Below, in pieces: positions 1 to 6,723 of a DNA stretch of 10,861 bases. The DNA is from an uncultured Collinsella sp. (GTDB taxonomy: Bacteria; Actinomycetota; Coriobacteriia; Coriobacteriales; Coriobacteriaceae): assembly GCA_900552705.1 (NCBI GenBank), contig USAX01000062.1, positions 1 through 10,861 of the forward strand, given 5' to 3'. Each line of letters begins with the position of its first letter. Position 1 is the first letter of the stretch. Below the pieces are notes generated by a model, which saw only the letters and a list, made by a program, of their open reading frames with translations, did no database searches and had not been told where the DNA came from. The position numbers and the translations under genes are program-made.

Positions 1-728
1 GGCGCCTTAAAGATGCCGGGGCGCACCGTTGCCATCTGAGGACGGTGGTTGGGACAGATAATGGTGGCCATCAGGTTGCCGCCAAACGCCGGGCGCGTCT
101 GCTGCAGCAGACCCGTCTCCGTATCCATCGAAAGCACCGTGCAATCGGCCGTAAGACCCGTCTGCAAGCGCACGGCCACACCGGGCGCCAGCTCGCGACC
201 AAAGGCGGTCGCGCCGTACAGAATGGCCTCGGGCTTGCGCTCGGCTACCAAATCGCAGATCAAGCGAGCGTAGACCTCCGCGTCGTTCTGACGCAGGCGC
301 TCGTCACGACAGACCAGAACTTCGTCCGCACCGGCGCAAATCAGATGCTCCAGGTCCCCGAGTGAGCCCTCGGGGCTCATGCCGACCAGTGCCACCAGAC
401 GGCAGCCGCGGGCATCGGCAAGCTCGCGCCCCTTGCCCATGAGCTCGAAGGCCACGGATGCAACGGCATCGTGCTCGTCAGTCTGCACGAAGATCCAGAT
501 GTCTCGATATGCGTCAAGGTCTGCCGCGCCGGCGGCCTCGTCGCGCTCAATCGAGATGGCGTTGACGGGGCAGGCGTCGACGCACCCACCGCACAGGATA
601 CAGCCGTCGGTTACGCGGGCACAGCGATTGGGGCGCTCACCCTCCACCACAATGCCGTCCGAGGCGCAGGCGCGAACGCAGCGACCGCAGCCGATACAGG
701 CTTCGCTATCGATAATCAGCCCGCTCAT
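1..728 (-). CDS. etfA: Electron transfer flavoprotein alpha subunit with N-terminal 2x[4Fe-4S] ferredoxin domain (partial, C-terminus outside window)
   Basis: Translating the minus strand from the ATG at 728-726 gives 242 residues with no stop before the window edge. Residues 1-60 form a two-cluster ferredoxin domain: C11, C14, C17 and C21 make one CxxCxxCxxxC motif, and C43, C46, C49 and C53 followed by Pro make the second. From about residue 78 the ETF alpha domain begins, with family blocks GATAFGRELAP, TGLTADCTVL, RPAFGGNLMATI and RPQMATVRPGIF. The C-terminal FAD-binding domain lies off the left edge. The start follows the upstream etfB stop directly (TAGATG), with GAGGGG as ribosome binding site inside etfB, so translation is probably coupled. 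Ferredoxin-fused ETF alpha subunits are known from bifurcating complexes such as LctC (lactate) and CarE (caffeyl-CoA). The dehydrogenase next door favours the lactate type. The family call is very secure; the exact complex is inferred. Confidence 0.93.
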   Translation of the reverse strand, partial: MSGLIIDSEACIGCGRCVRACASDGIVVEGERPNRCARVTDGCILCGGCVDACPVNAISIERDEAAGAADLDAYRDIWIFVQTDEHDAVASVAFELMGKGRELADARGCRLVALVGMSPEGSLGDLEHLICAGADEVLVCRDERLRQNDAEVYARLICDLVAERKPEAILYGATAFGRELAPGVAVRLQTGLTADCTVLSMDTETGLLQQTRPAFGGNLMATIICPNHRPQMATVRPGIFKA

Positions 729-1544
729 CTATGCCATCCCCTCAATAATCTTGGCAAGTTTTACCGCCTGCTCGGACGCCGTTCCCTCAACGGCCTCGCA
801 CGTTTGGTCACGGTCGGGCACAAACGAGCGCACGACCTGCGTCGGTGATCCGGCAAGGCCGCAACGCGAGGGATCGGCGTTTACGTCGGCAGCGCTGGCC
901 ACACGCACGTCTGCATCCTCGGCCGCGCGAATACCGGCAATACTCGGCATGCGCAGCTGGCCAATCTCCTTGGCAGTCGTCATCGCACACGGCATCTCCA
1001 GGTACACCGTCTCCTCGCCGGCATCGCAGCCGTGGACGAGCGCCAGCGAGCCACACGTCGTAAATCCCGCGCTCTGCACACAGCTCACGTCGGTCACGCA
1101 GGGGACCCCAAAGGCGCCGGCCAGCTCGGGGCCGATCTGGGCCGTATCGCCGTCCACTGCCATCTTGCCGCAGATGAGCAGGTCAAAGTCCCCATCGAGT
1201 GCCTCGATGCCGCATTTGAGGGCATAGGTGGTTGCCAGTGTATCGGCACCTGCAAAGGCGCGATCGGTCAGCAGCAGCGCGTCGTCGGCACCTCGAGCGA
1301 TGCAGTCGCGCAGCAGCGACTCGGTCGCGGGGATGCCCATCGACACCACCGTTACGCGCACGTCCATGCCAAAGCCGATAAAGTCGTCCTTCAGCGCTAG
1401 CGCACATTCGAGGGCACTTGCATCGAAGGGATTAATGACCGCCTGTTTGCCATCACGCACGATAGTATTGGTCTTGGGGTCCATCTTGACCTCGGTGCTT
1501 CCGGGCACCGCCTTGACGCACACCACCATATGGAAATCACTCAT
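729..1544 (-). CDS. etfB: Electron transfer flavoprotein beta subunit (bifurcating type)
   Basis: The product is 271 residues, normal for ETF beta. It starts with MSDFHMVVCVKAVPGS, carrying the CVKxVP block, and continues with NPFDASALE, RGADDALLLTDRAF and GKMAVDGDTAQIGPELAG. The last is the DGDTAQ-G-PE nucleotide-binding segment. GSPTQV follows near the C-terminus. ETF beta pairs with ETF alpha to shuttle electrons between a flavin dehydrogenase, NAD and ferredoxin. I chose ATG 1544-1542 because AAGGGGG at 1560-1554 lies 9 bases upstream. A GTG at 1550 would overlap the lctD stop by four bases but sit only 3 bases from that ribosome binding site. The gene lies between the dehydrogenase gene and etfA with essentially no spacing, which fits fixed stoichiometry. 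The bifurcating role is inferred from the ferredoxin-fused alpha partner. Confidence 0.93.
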   Translation of the reverse strand: MSDFHMVVCVKAVPGSTEVKMDPKTNTIVRDGKQAVINPFDASALECALALKDDFIGFGMDVRVTVVSMGIPATESLLRDCIARGADDALLLTDRAFAGADTLATTYALKCGIEALDGDFDLLICGKMAVDGDTAQIGPELAGAFGVPCVTDVSCVQSAGFTTCGSLALVHGCDAGEETVYLEMPCAMTTAKEIGQLRMPSIAGIRAAEDADVRVASAADVNADPSRCGLAGSPTQVVRSFVPDRDQTCEAVEGTASEQAVKLAKIIEGMA

Positions 1545-1546
1545 CT

Positions 1547-3148
1547 TCACGCGCCCCCTTTCTGGACGAGTTCATCCAAGAGCTTCTCCGTAAACAGGTT
1601 GCCGCGACCCAGCTGGCCGGCAGGATCGAGCTGGAGTTTGAGGCGCGCCGACTCGACCATGGCCTCGTGGCCGTACATCGTCTCCAAGAAGCCCGCCTTG
1701 ATCTTGCCGACGCCGTGCTCGGCAGAAACGGCACCGCCCATGGCCGTGACCTCGGAAGCCCACTGGGCAAAGAGTTCTCCACCACGACGGTAGTCTTGCG
1801 CATCGCGCGGCAGGATGTTCACATGCAGATGGTTATTCCCGATGTGTCCCCAGGCAGCAGACTCAAGCCCGCTTTCGGCCAGCGTGCGGCGATAGAGGGC
1901 CATGACATCGGCAAGGCGTGCATTGGGCACCGACATATCCGATCCCAGCTTGGTAATGGTGGGGTCGATGCGGCGACGCTCGTCAATGAGCATATTGACG
2001 CTCTCGGGGACCGCGTGGCGGAAGAACCGCTGGCACTCGCGATCGACTTCGGTGCGGGCGACCCATGTCGCATCGTCGCGGCCGCCCGCAAGCTCCAGCA
2101 CCCATCCCAGGTGGCACAGCTCCTCGGTCGCCTGCGCCTCGTCATCGCAGTCGAGCTCCACGTAGACACAGACCTTTGCCTCGTCGTCGAGCGCCGGCAG
2201 CGAGGCAAACGCTGTCGACTGCTCGCGCTGGCGACGCAGGATATCCAGGGCGCCAGCATCGAAATACTCAATAGCGGCGGCATGGGACAGCACGGGACGC
2301 ACGGAATCGGTAAAGGACACGGCCTTGTCTTCGCTATCGAAAAAGCAACTCACACCCCATACGACCGAAGGTGCCGCCTGCAGGGCGATCTCGAGCTCGG
2401 TAATGACGCCGAGCGTGCCGCACGCACCGATAAAAAGATCGATGGCGTCCATATCGTCCGCAACAAAATACCCCGAGGCATTTTTGGTCTTGGGCATGGT
2501 GTAGTCAGGAAGATCAAGCTCGAATGTATGACCCTCTGCCGTCACAAGCGACAGGTGGCGGCCCTGGGCAAAAGCCTCGCCGCGCTGAAGCTCAAGCAAA
2601 TCGCCATCAGCCAGCGCGACGTGGAGTCCCGTGATATGCGGGCGCATGGGACCGTAAGCGTAGCTGCGGGCGCCGGAGGCGTTGCATGCCGCCATGCCGC
2701 CCAGACAGGCAGATGCCTCGGTGGGATCGGTGGGAAAGAACTGCTCGGGGGACTCTTGGAACTCCTCGTAGGCCTCAAGCGATGCCTGGTCCCAACCAGC
2801 GGTCGGCAGTACCTTCTTGCTCAGCTGCTTACGCAGCTCCGAGAGCACAACGCCCGGCTCCACGCGCAGCAGAAATTGGCCTTGTTCATCGCGGCGAAGG
2901 CCCAAGTAGCGATTCATACGGGAAGTATTGAGGATATGTCCACCGTGGGGCACGGCACCGGCGGCAAGGCCGGTTCGGGCGCCCTGAACCGTTACCGGGA
3001 CACGCTCGGCATGGAGCGTTTCCAAAATGGCACGGACCTCGTCTTCCGTTGTCGGAAACGAGATGCTCGATGCTTCGCCCGATGCGCGAGATTCATCGCG
3101 GCCATACTCCTCGAACTCGTCGGTGAAGGGTTTAATGGTTGCAGACAC
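1547..3148 (-). CDS. lctD: FAD-binding oxidoreductase, probable lactate/2-hydroxyacid dehydrogenase (LctD/GlcD family)
   Basis: The product is 533 residues and begins at GTG 3148, 5 bases after the strong AAAGGGGGAG at 3163-3154. The N-terminal FAD (PCMH-type) domain shows PVTVQGARTGLAAGAVP at residues 51-67, and PTDPTEASACLGG, NASGARSYAYG and ACGTLGVITELE further on. The C-terminal FAD-oxidase domain carries the metal/substrate site: H435, H440 and H442 in GHIGNNHLHVNILP, and E477-H478-G in SAEHGVGKIKAG. It closes with GRGNLF. The family oxidises D-lactate, glycolate or related 2-hydroxyacids. The adjacent ETF pair argues for an LctDBC-like complex that drives lactate oxidation by NAD with electrons from reduced ferredoxin. 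It is longer than LctD as I recall it (about 470), owing to N-terminal and interdomain segments. Substrate and stereospecificity cannot be read from sequence alone; glycolate is the main alternative. Confidence 0.88.
   Translation of the reverse strand: MSATIKPFTDEFEEYGRDESRASGEASSISFPTTEDEVRAILETLHAERVPVTVQGARTGLAAGAVPHGGHILNTSRMNRYLGLRRDEQGQFLLRVEPGVVLSELRKQLSKKVLPTAGWDQASLEAYEEFQESPEQFFPTDPTEASACLGGMAACNASGARSYAYGPMRPHITGLHVALADGDLLELQRGEAFAQGRHLSLVTAEGHTFELDLPDYTMPKTKNASGYFVADDMDAIDLFIGACGTLGVITELEIALQAAPSVVWGVSCFFDSEDKAVSFTDSVRPVLSHAAAIEYFDAGALDILRRQREQSTAFASLPALDDEAKVCVYVELDCDDEAQATEELCHLGWVLELAGGRDDATWVARTEVDRECQRFFRHAVPESVNMLIDERRRIDPTITKLGSDMSVPNARLADVMALYRRTLAESGLESAAWGHIGNNHLHVNILPRDAQDYRRGGELFAQWASEVTAMGGAVSAEHGVGKIKAGFLETMYGHEAMVESARLKLQLDPAGQLGRGNLFTEKLLDELVQKGGA
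1554..1560 (-). promoter_or_regulatory. Ribosome binding site deciding the etfB start
   Basis: The minus strand reads AAGGGGG here, inside the last codons of the dehydrogenase gene. It is 9 bases from ATG 1544 but only 3 from the in-frame GTG 1550, so it supports the ATG start. Confidence 0.6.
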
Positions 3149-3493
3149 GCGAACTCCCCCTTTAGCTAACTACAGTGTTTGCAGGGAGATGTTACCGCAT
3201 CGTTTCGTCGACGTGTTCGAGACTGTCTCCATAATTGGCGTTTTTTACGTTCGTGCAATTCGGCGAACGGCAAGGCTTCCTCGGCAGACGATGCTTTTGA
3301 CACATATCGCCCCGCCGTCGCCGACCGCTCGATTGTCGCTCGAAAAAAGTTGAAGTAATTTTTCCCACCTTTTACCTGCGGAGATGTCAATCCGTCAAGC
3401 ATTTGGTCAGAAATTGGTCAAGTAGCGGCTGATACGGTCGGCATCGACAGCCAAAACCGATAGAAGTTTGGCCCCAGAAGCAGGGAGGTTCCC
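3149..3493. other. Divergent intergenic region between the lactate/ETF operon and the surface-protein operon
   Basis: I see no credible gene in these 345 bases; a 78-codon minus-strand reading has no family signal. The region must hold the promoters for both operons, but no -35/-10 pair is convincing on either strand. Visible structure: four GTCA units at 3386, 3394, 3406 and 3417, the last two inside direct TTGGTCA repeats 11 bases apart; an inverted repeat CGTTCG (3248-3253) / CGAACG (3264-3269) with a 10-base loop; and an 11-bp palindrome GAGAC-T-GTCTC at 3219-3229. Any of these could be operators. The region is also more AT-rich than the genes around it. Confidence 0.5.
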
Positions 3494-3790
3494 ATGGCAT
3501 ATTACTGGCCCCAGTACGGCGTCGCCATCGAGGTCGACGACGATCCCTATCTCCTGCCTTTCGACGAAGAGGCGTTCCCCGATACGGCGGTCTACCACGT
3601 CACCACCGATGTTATCTGCGACCCCGAGTCGTTCTCGGCGCTCGCCCACCACATCGCGCGTATCCACGACATCGAGCTCCCTCACGACTTTGACGAGCTC
3701 ATCTACTCGCGCCGCCTGATGCTTCACATGCTCTTTGGAGCGGACCCGTCCACGTTCGCACGTGTCTACACCACCAAGGACGCCGCATGA
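3494..3790 (+). CDS. Small acidic hypothetical protein, possible degenerate Vsr/DUF559-like domain
   Basis: This is a 98-residue protein with a good ribosome binding site (GGGAGG, 5 bases before the ATG). It ends in an ATGA overlap with the next gene, so the two are translationally coupled. I do not recognise it with certainty. The stretch YYWPQYGVAIEVDDDPY, then VYHVTTDVICDPESF and ALAHHIARI, follows the pattern of the nuclease-like domains at the C-terminus of many actinobacterial DUF559/Vsr-like proteins. In those, WP...hxhEhDxD is followed by a hydrophobic strand, T-x-D and a helix. The usual basic and His residues after the acidic motif are missing (residues 21-30 read LPFDEEAFPD), so it would be catalytically dead. 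It has no signal peptide and is probably cytosolic, which is odd ahead of exported proteins. Function unknown. Confidence 0.72.
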   Translation: MAYYWPQYGVAIEVDDDPYLLPFDEEAFPDTAVYHVTTDVICDPESFSALAHHIARIHDIELPHDFDELIYSRRLMLHMLFGADPSTFARVYTTKDAA

Positions 3791-4296
3791 GTGCGAAGAA
3801 GCCGCCCCGCCTCGCAGGACTGGGGCGTCGCAAGAAACTCGTCGTTGTCTGCCTGGCTATCGTCTGCGCCCTCATCGCCGTAGGGCTATACGCCTGGCAG
3901 TCGCAGCCCGTGCCCGAAGCGGGCGCCTCAGTCACGACGGCAGAGGGCAAATCGCGACAAGAAATCCAAGATGAGCTCGATGCCATCGTCCGCGACAACA
4001 TGATGACGATTTCGGTCGCGCCGGTCGCTCAGCTACAGGAGGACGGCAAGCTGCGCGTCAACGTGCAAAACGTCCAAGACAATAAATTTCCCCAGCGATT
4101 CCGCGTCATCCAAAACGACGAGACCATGTACGAATCCGGTGTGGTCGAGACCGGCAAGACAATCGAGACGTGCCCCGCCGGCGACATCAAAGAAGGCGAG
4201 GCATACATCGAGATCCAGGCACTCGATGCCAAGACCCTCGACAGCCACGGCAATCCGACACGTGTCAAGGTACGGGTTGAGCAAGCCGAGAACTAG
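3787..4296 (+). CDS. Membrane-anchored beta-rich extracytoplasmic protein, function unknown
   Basis: The product is 169 residues. A basic N-terminus (KKPPRLAGLGRRKK) precedes one hydrophobic segment at about residues 18-37. No signal-peptidase site is clear, so it is probably an N-terminal membrane anchor with the rest outside. After a short linker, residues 70-169 look all-beta: DGKLRVNVQNVQDNKFPQRF, then a YESGVVETGKTIE segment and IEIQALDAKT. This layout recalls a small beta-sandwich family seen beside WxL/TasA-like surface proteins in Gram-positive bacteria, where a strand with Y-x-SG-hhxxG-x-xIE recurs. That is recollection, not a search result. The gene overlaps its upstream neighbour by four bases (ATGA) and lies 90 bases ahead of the next, so it belongs to the surface-protein operon. 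Confidence 0.85.
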   Translation: MSAKKPPRLAGLGRRKKLVVVCLAIVCALIAVGLYAWQSQPVPEAGASVTTAEGKSRQEIQDELDAIVRDNMMTISVAPVAQLQEDGKLRVNVQNVQDNKFPQRFRVIQNDETMYESGVVETGKTIETCPAGDIKEGEAYIEIQALDAKTLDSHGNPTRVKVRVEQAEN

Positions 4297-4349
4297 CTTT
4301 TTCGGCCGACGCGGCACCGCACGCAATTCACCAGCATTCGTCCAATCAT

Positions 4350-4366
4350 CGCGGGGACGGCCCGCG
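4350..4366 (+). promoter_or_regulatory. GC-rich stem-loop in the leader of the 4387 gene
   Basis: CGCGGG and CCCGCG form a perfect 6-bp stem around a GACGG loop, about ten bases before the ribosome binding site GAAAGGA at 4375-4381. No T-run follows, so it is not a classical terminator. It could protect a processed mRNA end or set the expression ratio between the anchor protein and the secreted protein. In DNA this GC-rich such a stem may also be chance. Confidence 0.35.
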
Positions 4367-4386
4367 GCGAATAGAAAGGAACGACC

Positions 4387-4986
4387 ATGGACATCACCAG
4401 GAACATGAACGGAGCCAGAGCGCTCGTCGTTGGCGCAGGGCTCGCGCTCGCGCTCGCAATGGGCGCCGCCCCGACGCCAGCTCTGGCAGCCGGGCGCGTT
4501 GGAACCACGAAAGTAATGGTCAGGACCGAGATCGACAACGTAGAGTTCAAAGTTCCGACGGTTATTCCCTTCGTCGCCAAGGCCGACGGCACGCTTCAGG
4601 GCCCCTCAGAAGACGCGACCACCATCGACAATCATTCGGCCTACGGCATCCATGTCACCAACATGAAGATCGACGCCATGAACACCTGGACCATTGCCGC
4701 CGACGCCAAGGCCGGAACCGCGCAGAATTCCATCGACTTTAAGGTCGGCCCCGACGGTGCACTCCAGAACGCCAGCGCCGCAATGCAGGAGACGGGCCTC
4801 GATCTTTCCAAGAATGCAGCCTTCGACATGGGCTACCAGGGCATTGCCGGCGGCACGGACAAAATTAAGCTCAAGACAAGCGGAAACGTCGCCCGCGTCA
4901 CGCGCGACATCTTCCGCGTAACCGGCGAAGGCGATCAGGTTGCAACGATCACCTGGACGGTCGAGCCCGGTGCGCACACGGCATAA
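4387..4986 (+). CDS. Secreted surface protein with WxL-like C-terminal segment
   Basis: The product is 199 residues, starting at an ATG preceded by GAAAGGAACGACC. Residues 1-35 are a signal peptide: Arg residues at 5 and 11, a hydrophobic core (VVGAGLALALAMGAA) and a PALA/AG cleavage region. The mature part is predicted all-beta, with blocks such as VPTVIPFVAKADGTL, IDNHSAYGIHVTNMKI and, at the end, VATITWTVEPG. The terminal TWT segment recalls the WTL end of WxL surface domains in Firmicutes, but the first WxL motif is not evident and the call is only a resemblance. The protein has no cysteines and no membrane anchor, so it is either released or held non-covalently at the wall. The downstream mini protein overlaps it by 17 bases. 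It appears distantly related to the C-terminal half of the 5270 product. Confidence 0.85.
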   Translation: MDITRNMNGARALVVGAGLALALAMGAAPTPALAAGRVGTTKVMVRTEIDNVEFKVPTVIPFVAKADGTLQGPSEDATTIDNHSAYGIHVTNMKIDAMNTWTIAADAKAGTAQNSIDFKVGPDGALQNASAAMQETGLDLSKNAAFDMGYQGIAGGTDKIKLKTSGNVARVTRDIFRVTGEGDQVATITWTVEPGAHTA

Positions 4987-5251
4987 GGCCGTCGCCCTGG
5001 CCGCCGCCGTCAGTATCCTAGCGTTTGGGCCAGCCATGGCCTTTGCCCAGCAAGAACAGGCGCAGGCCGCCACGCAAGTGACGGTCGACCTCTCGGAGCT
5101 CGACCGCGGCAACTGCAAGGAACCGTTGGCACAGACAGACGACAGACGATGGCTCTTGGCAGCAGGCGCCACGGCAGCAGGCGCGGGAACCGCCGGCCTC
5201 GGTCTGCACATCAAACGCAGCCAGAAACGAAACACGGACAGGCCGCACTAA
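4970..5251 (+). CDS. Mini cell-wall surface protein with degenerate LAQTD sorting signal
   Basis: From GTG 4970 the product is 93 residues. It has a signal peptide (RTRHK, then hydrophobic residues 7-25, AFA/QQ cleavage), a mature stretch of only about 26 residues, and a C-terminal sorting-signal layout. That layout is L53-A-Q-T56 followed by Asp-Asp instead of Gly, a hydrophobic segment at about 61-79 (WLLAAGATAAGAGTAGLGL), then the basic tail KRSQKR. Actinobacterial class E sortases use LAxTG. A D in the fifth position would be unusual and may block sorting, leaving a simple C-terminal membrane anchor. An earlier TTG at 4940 has AGG upstream but would put an Arg-rich extension before the signal peptide. 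The GTG has no clear ribosome binding site and would rely on coupling to the upstream gene, which it overlaps by 17 bases. Its role may be as a small adaptor or anchor for the neighbouring secreted proteins. Confidence 0.75.
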   Translation: MRTRHKAVALAAAVSILAFGPAMAFAQQEQAQAATQVTVDLSELDRGNCKEPLAQTDDRRWLLAAGATAAGAGTAGLGLHIKRSQKRNTDRPH

Positions 5252-5269
5252 ATTAGCTAAGGAGACCCC

Positions 5270-6700
5270 ATGGCATCGAAGAACCTTTTGCCCGTCGTCG
5301 CACTCTGCGGCGCGCTCGCAACCGGAACGCCTGTCGCCGCTTGGGCGACTCCCGTCATGGCAGACTCCTTACCAGCAGCCCTAAGCTCCGCACCAAATCC
5401 GTCGAGCGCCATTGCGTGCAAGCGTTTTTCGATCGCACAGGCCGCAATCTCAACCTCGGGATGCCTTCGTCGTAATACGGACGGCTCGATAGTCGTGGAT
5501 ATCAATCGTTCGAACAAGGCAAACGGCTCCCAGGCGGGGTGCGCCGTCTGCACGTGGCGCTCGATTGCGCTCGATGCAGATGGCGATCCGTGCGATTTGG
5601 GGTTGCGCATCGATATCGCTTCGGTCGATGACTCGGCGAACGGAGCGAAGGTCGCCTTCGACGGTGCGTTTTTCGAGAAAGGAGGCGGTATATGTCTGGG
5701 CTGCGCCGCCGCGAATGCAGACGATGTGCAGCCCACCCTCTCATTCACGGCATCGCTGCGGCTGACCAAGGCGGGCACCGATGCCATCGCGGCGGGAGAA
5801 GCATCCCTGCTGTTCTACGCCGCCAGTACCGAAGACACAGACATTCATTTCGAGAAGCCGGCCGGATCGCTCGGCCTTACGCGCGGGACGGAGGCAGGCC
5901 CTATTGCGATCGATACCCACACGCTAGGCAGGCAACGCATTCTTGCCGACCCGGCGCTTCTCGAGATGGAGTGGAACGGATCCGGAGCCGTCGGGATTGT
6001 CCCCTCCGCGCTTGACGCCAAGACGCTCCCCTCAAACGACGAACCCATCAACGCAACCATACAAGAAGAGAGCACGGACAAAGAAGCAGGTGCGGGCGAC
6101 ACGCCGTCGCCGACAAACAGCGTCCCAGCTTCTTTCGAAGCACCGAATGAGCCCGCTACCGGTCCAAACGATCCCGAGCTCGCGGGCAGTCTGGGGCTTG
6201 CTGATCCTCAGGAGATCGATGAAGGTAACTGCTGCGTGCTTGCCGCCCTCGACCACACAGAGGTCATCGATGCTGCAAACATCGAAGTTGCCGCCGTCAA
6301 TCAGCCCGTCCGCAAGTCGGCCATCATCGCATTTCCCGAATCCATCGAAGTCGTCTTTTTGCCATCGGGCGAGGTCGTGGCCCCAACACTGCTCACCTTG
6401 TTGGGCGCCAAGAATACTCGAAACGAAATTAAAAAGGTCACGGTTGTCGACCCTGCAACCACCGCTAAACTGCGTCTATACGCCGTTGCCCCAGACGGAG
6501 GCAAGACCTTGGAATTCGATGGCGACACACTTCTAGCCTGGCGACGTCTGGACATTATGCAAGACGTCTCGTATCAGATCGAACTCGAAGGGTTTGATCG
6601 TGCCCGCGATGCCAATATCATCGCCGCGGCTATTGAATCCCCGCAGCGGCTTATGACACTGCGCTTTGACTACTACCCCTATGTCCCGACAACCACCTGA
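5270..6700 (+). CDS. Secreted Cys-rich two-part surface protein, function unknown
   Basis: The product is 476 residues, with strong TAAGGAGA 4 bases before the ATG and only 18 bases after the preceding gene. The signal peptide covers residues 1-31 (hydrophobic 6-24, likely cleavage near AWA/TP or VMA/DS). Residues 45-245 form a Cys-rich part: C50, C65, C91-x-x-C94, C108 and C142-x-x-C145. Residues 255-305 are a Pro/Glu/Ser/Thr-rich linker. The C-terminal part (about 306-476) has adjacent C321-C322 and a beta-rich region whose AFPESIEVVFLPSGEVVAP block resembles the 4387 product. It ends in LRFDYYPYVP with no sorting signal and no transmembrane anchor. The paired CxxC motifs could form disulphides or bind metal. 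I recognise no named family. Operon context suggests partnership with the anchored proteins encoded just upstream. Confidence 0.88.
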   Translation: MASKNLLPVVALCGALATGTPVAAWATPVMADSLPAALSSAPNPSSAIACKRFSIAQAAISTSGCLRRNTDGSIVVDINRSNKANGSQAGCAVCTWRSIALDADGDPCDLGLRIDIASVDDSANGAKVAFDGAFFEKGGGICLGCAAANADDVQPTLSFTASLRLTKAGTDAIAAGEASLLFYAASTEDTDIHFEKPAGSLGLTRGTEAGPIAIDTHTLGRQRILADPALLEMEWNGSGAVGIVPSALDAKTLPSNDEPINATIQEESTDKEAGAGDTPSPTNSVPASFEAPNEPATGPNDPELAGSLGLADPQEIDEGNCCVLAALDHTEVIDAANIEVAAVNQPVRKSAIIAFPESIEVVFLPSGEVVAPTLLTLLGAKNTRNEIKKVTVVDPATTAKLRLYAVAPDGGKTLEFDGDTLLAWRRLDIMQDVSYQIELEGFDRARDANIIAAAIESPQRLMTLRFDYYPYVPTTT

Positions 6701-6723
6701 GGCTTAAATGCTGCGCATCATTC

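Noticed and set aside
379..1227. 282-codon plus-strand frame over etfA/etfB
   Set aside because: Ser/Ala/Thr-rich shadow of two securely identified minus-strand genes.
1667..3169. 500-codon plus-strand open frame antisense to the dehydrogenase gene
   Set aside because: It lies entirely over a gene with clear FAD-oxidase motifs. Long antisense frames are expected in high-GC DNA, and its translation shows no family pattern or ribosome binding site.
3248..3269. CGTTCG/CGAACG hairpin as a terminator
   Set aside because: The T-run precedes rather than follows it on the plus strand, and on the minus strand it is followed by A's, so it does not have terminator form on either strand.
3166..3402. 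78-codon minus-strand frame in the divergent region
   Set aside because: No ribosome binding site or family resemblance, and it occupies the region where promoters are needed.
4986..4986. Frameshift joining the 4387 and 4970 genes into one sortase substrate
   Set aside because: The second protein has its own complete signal peptide right after the junction, so two separate exported proteins are more likely.
4606..5235. 209-codon minus-strand frame over the secreted-protein genes
   Set aside because: The plus-strand genes have signal peptides and overlapping operon spacing; the antisense product is composition-biased with no motif.
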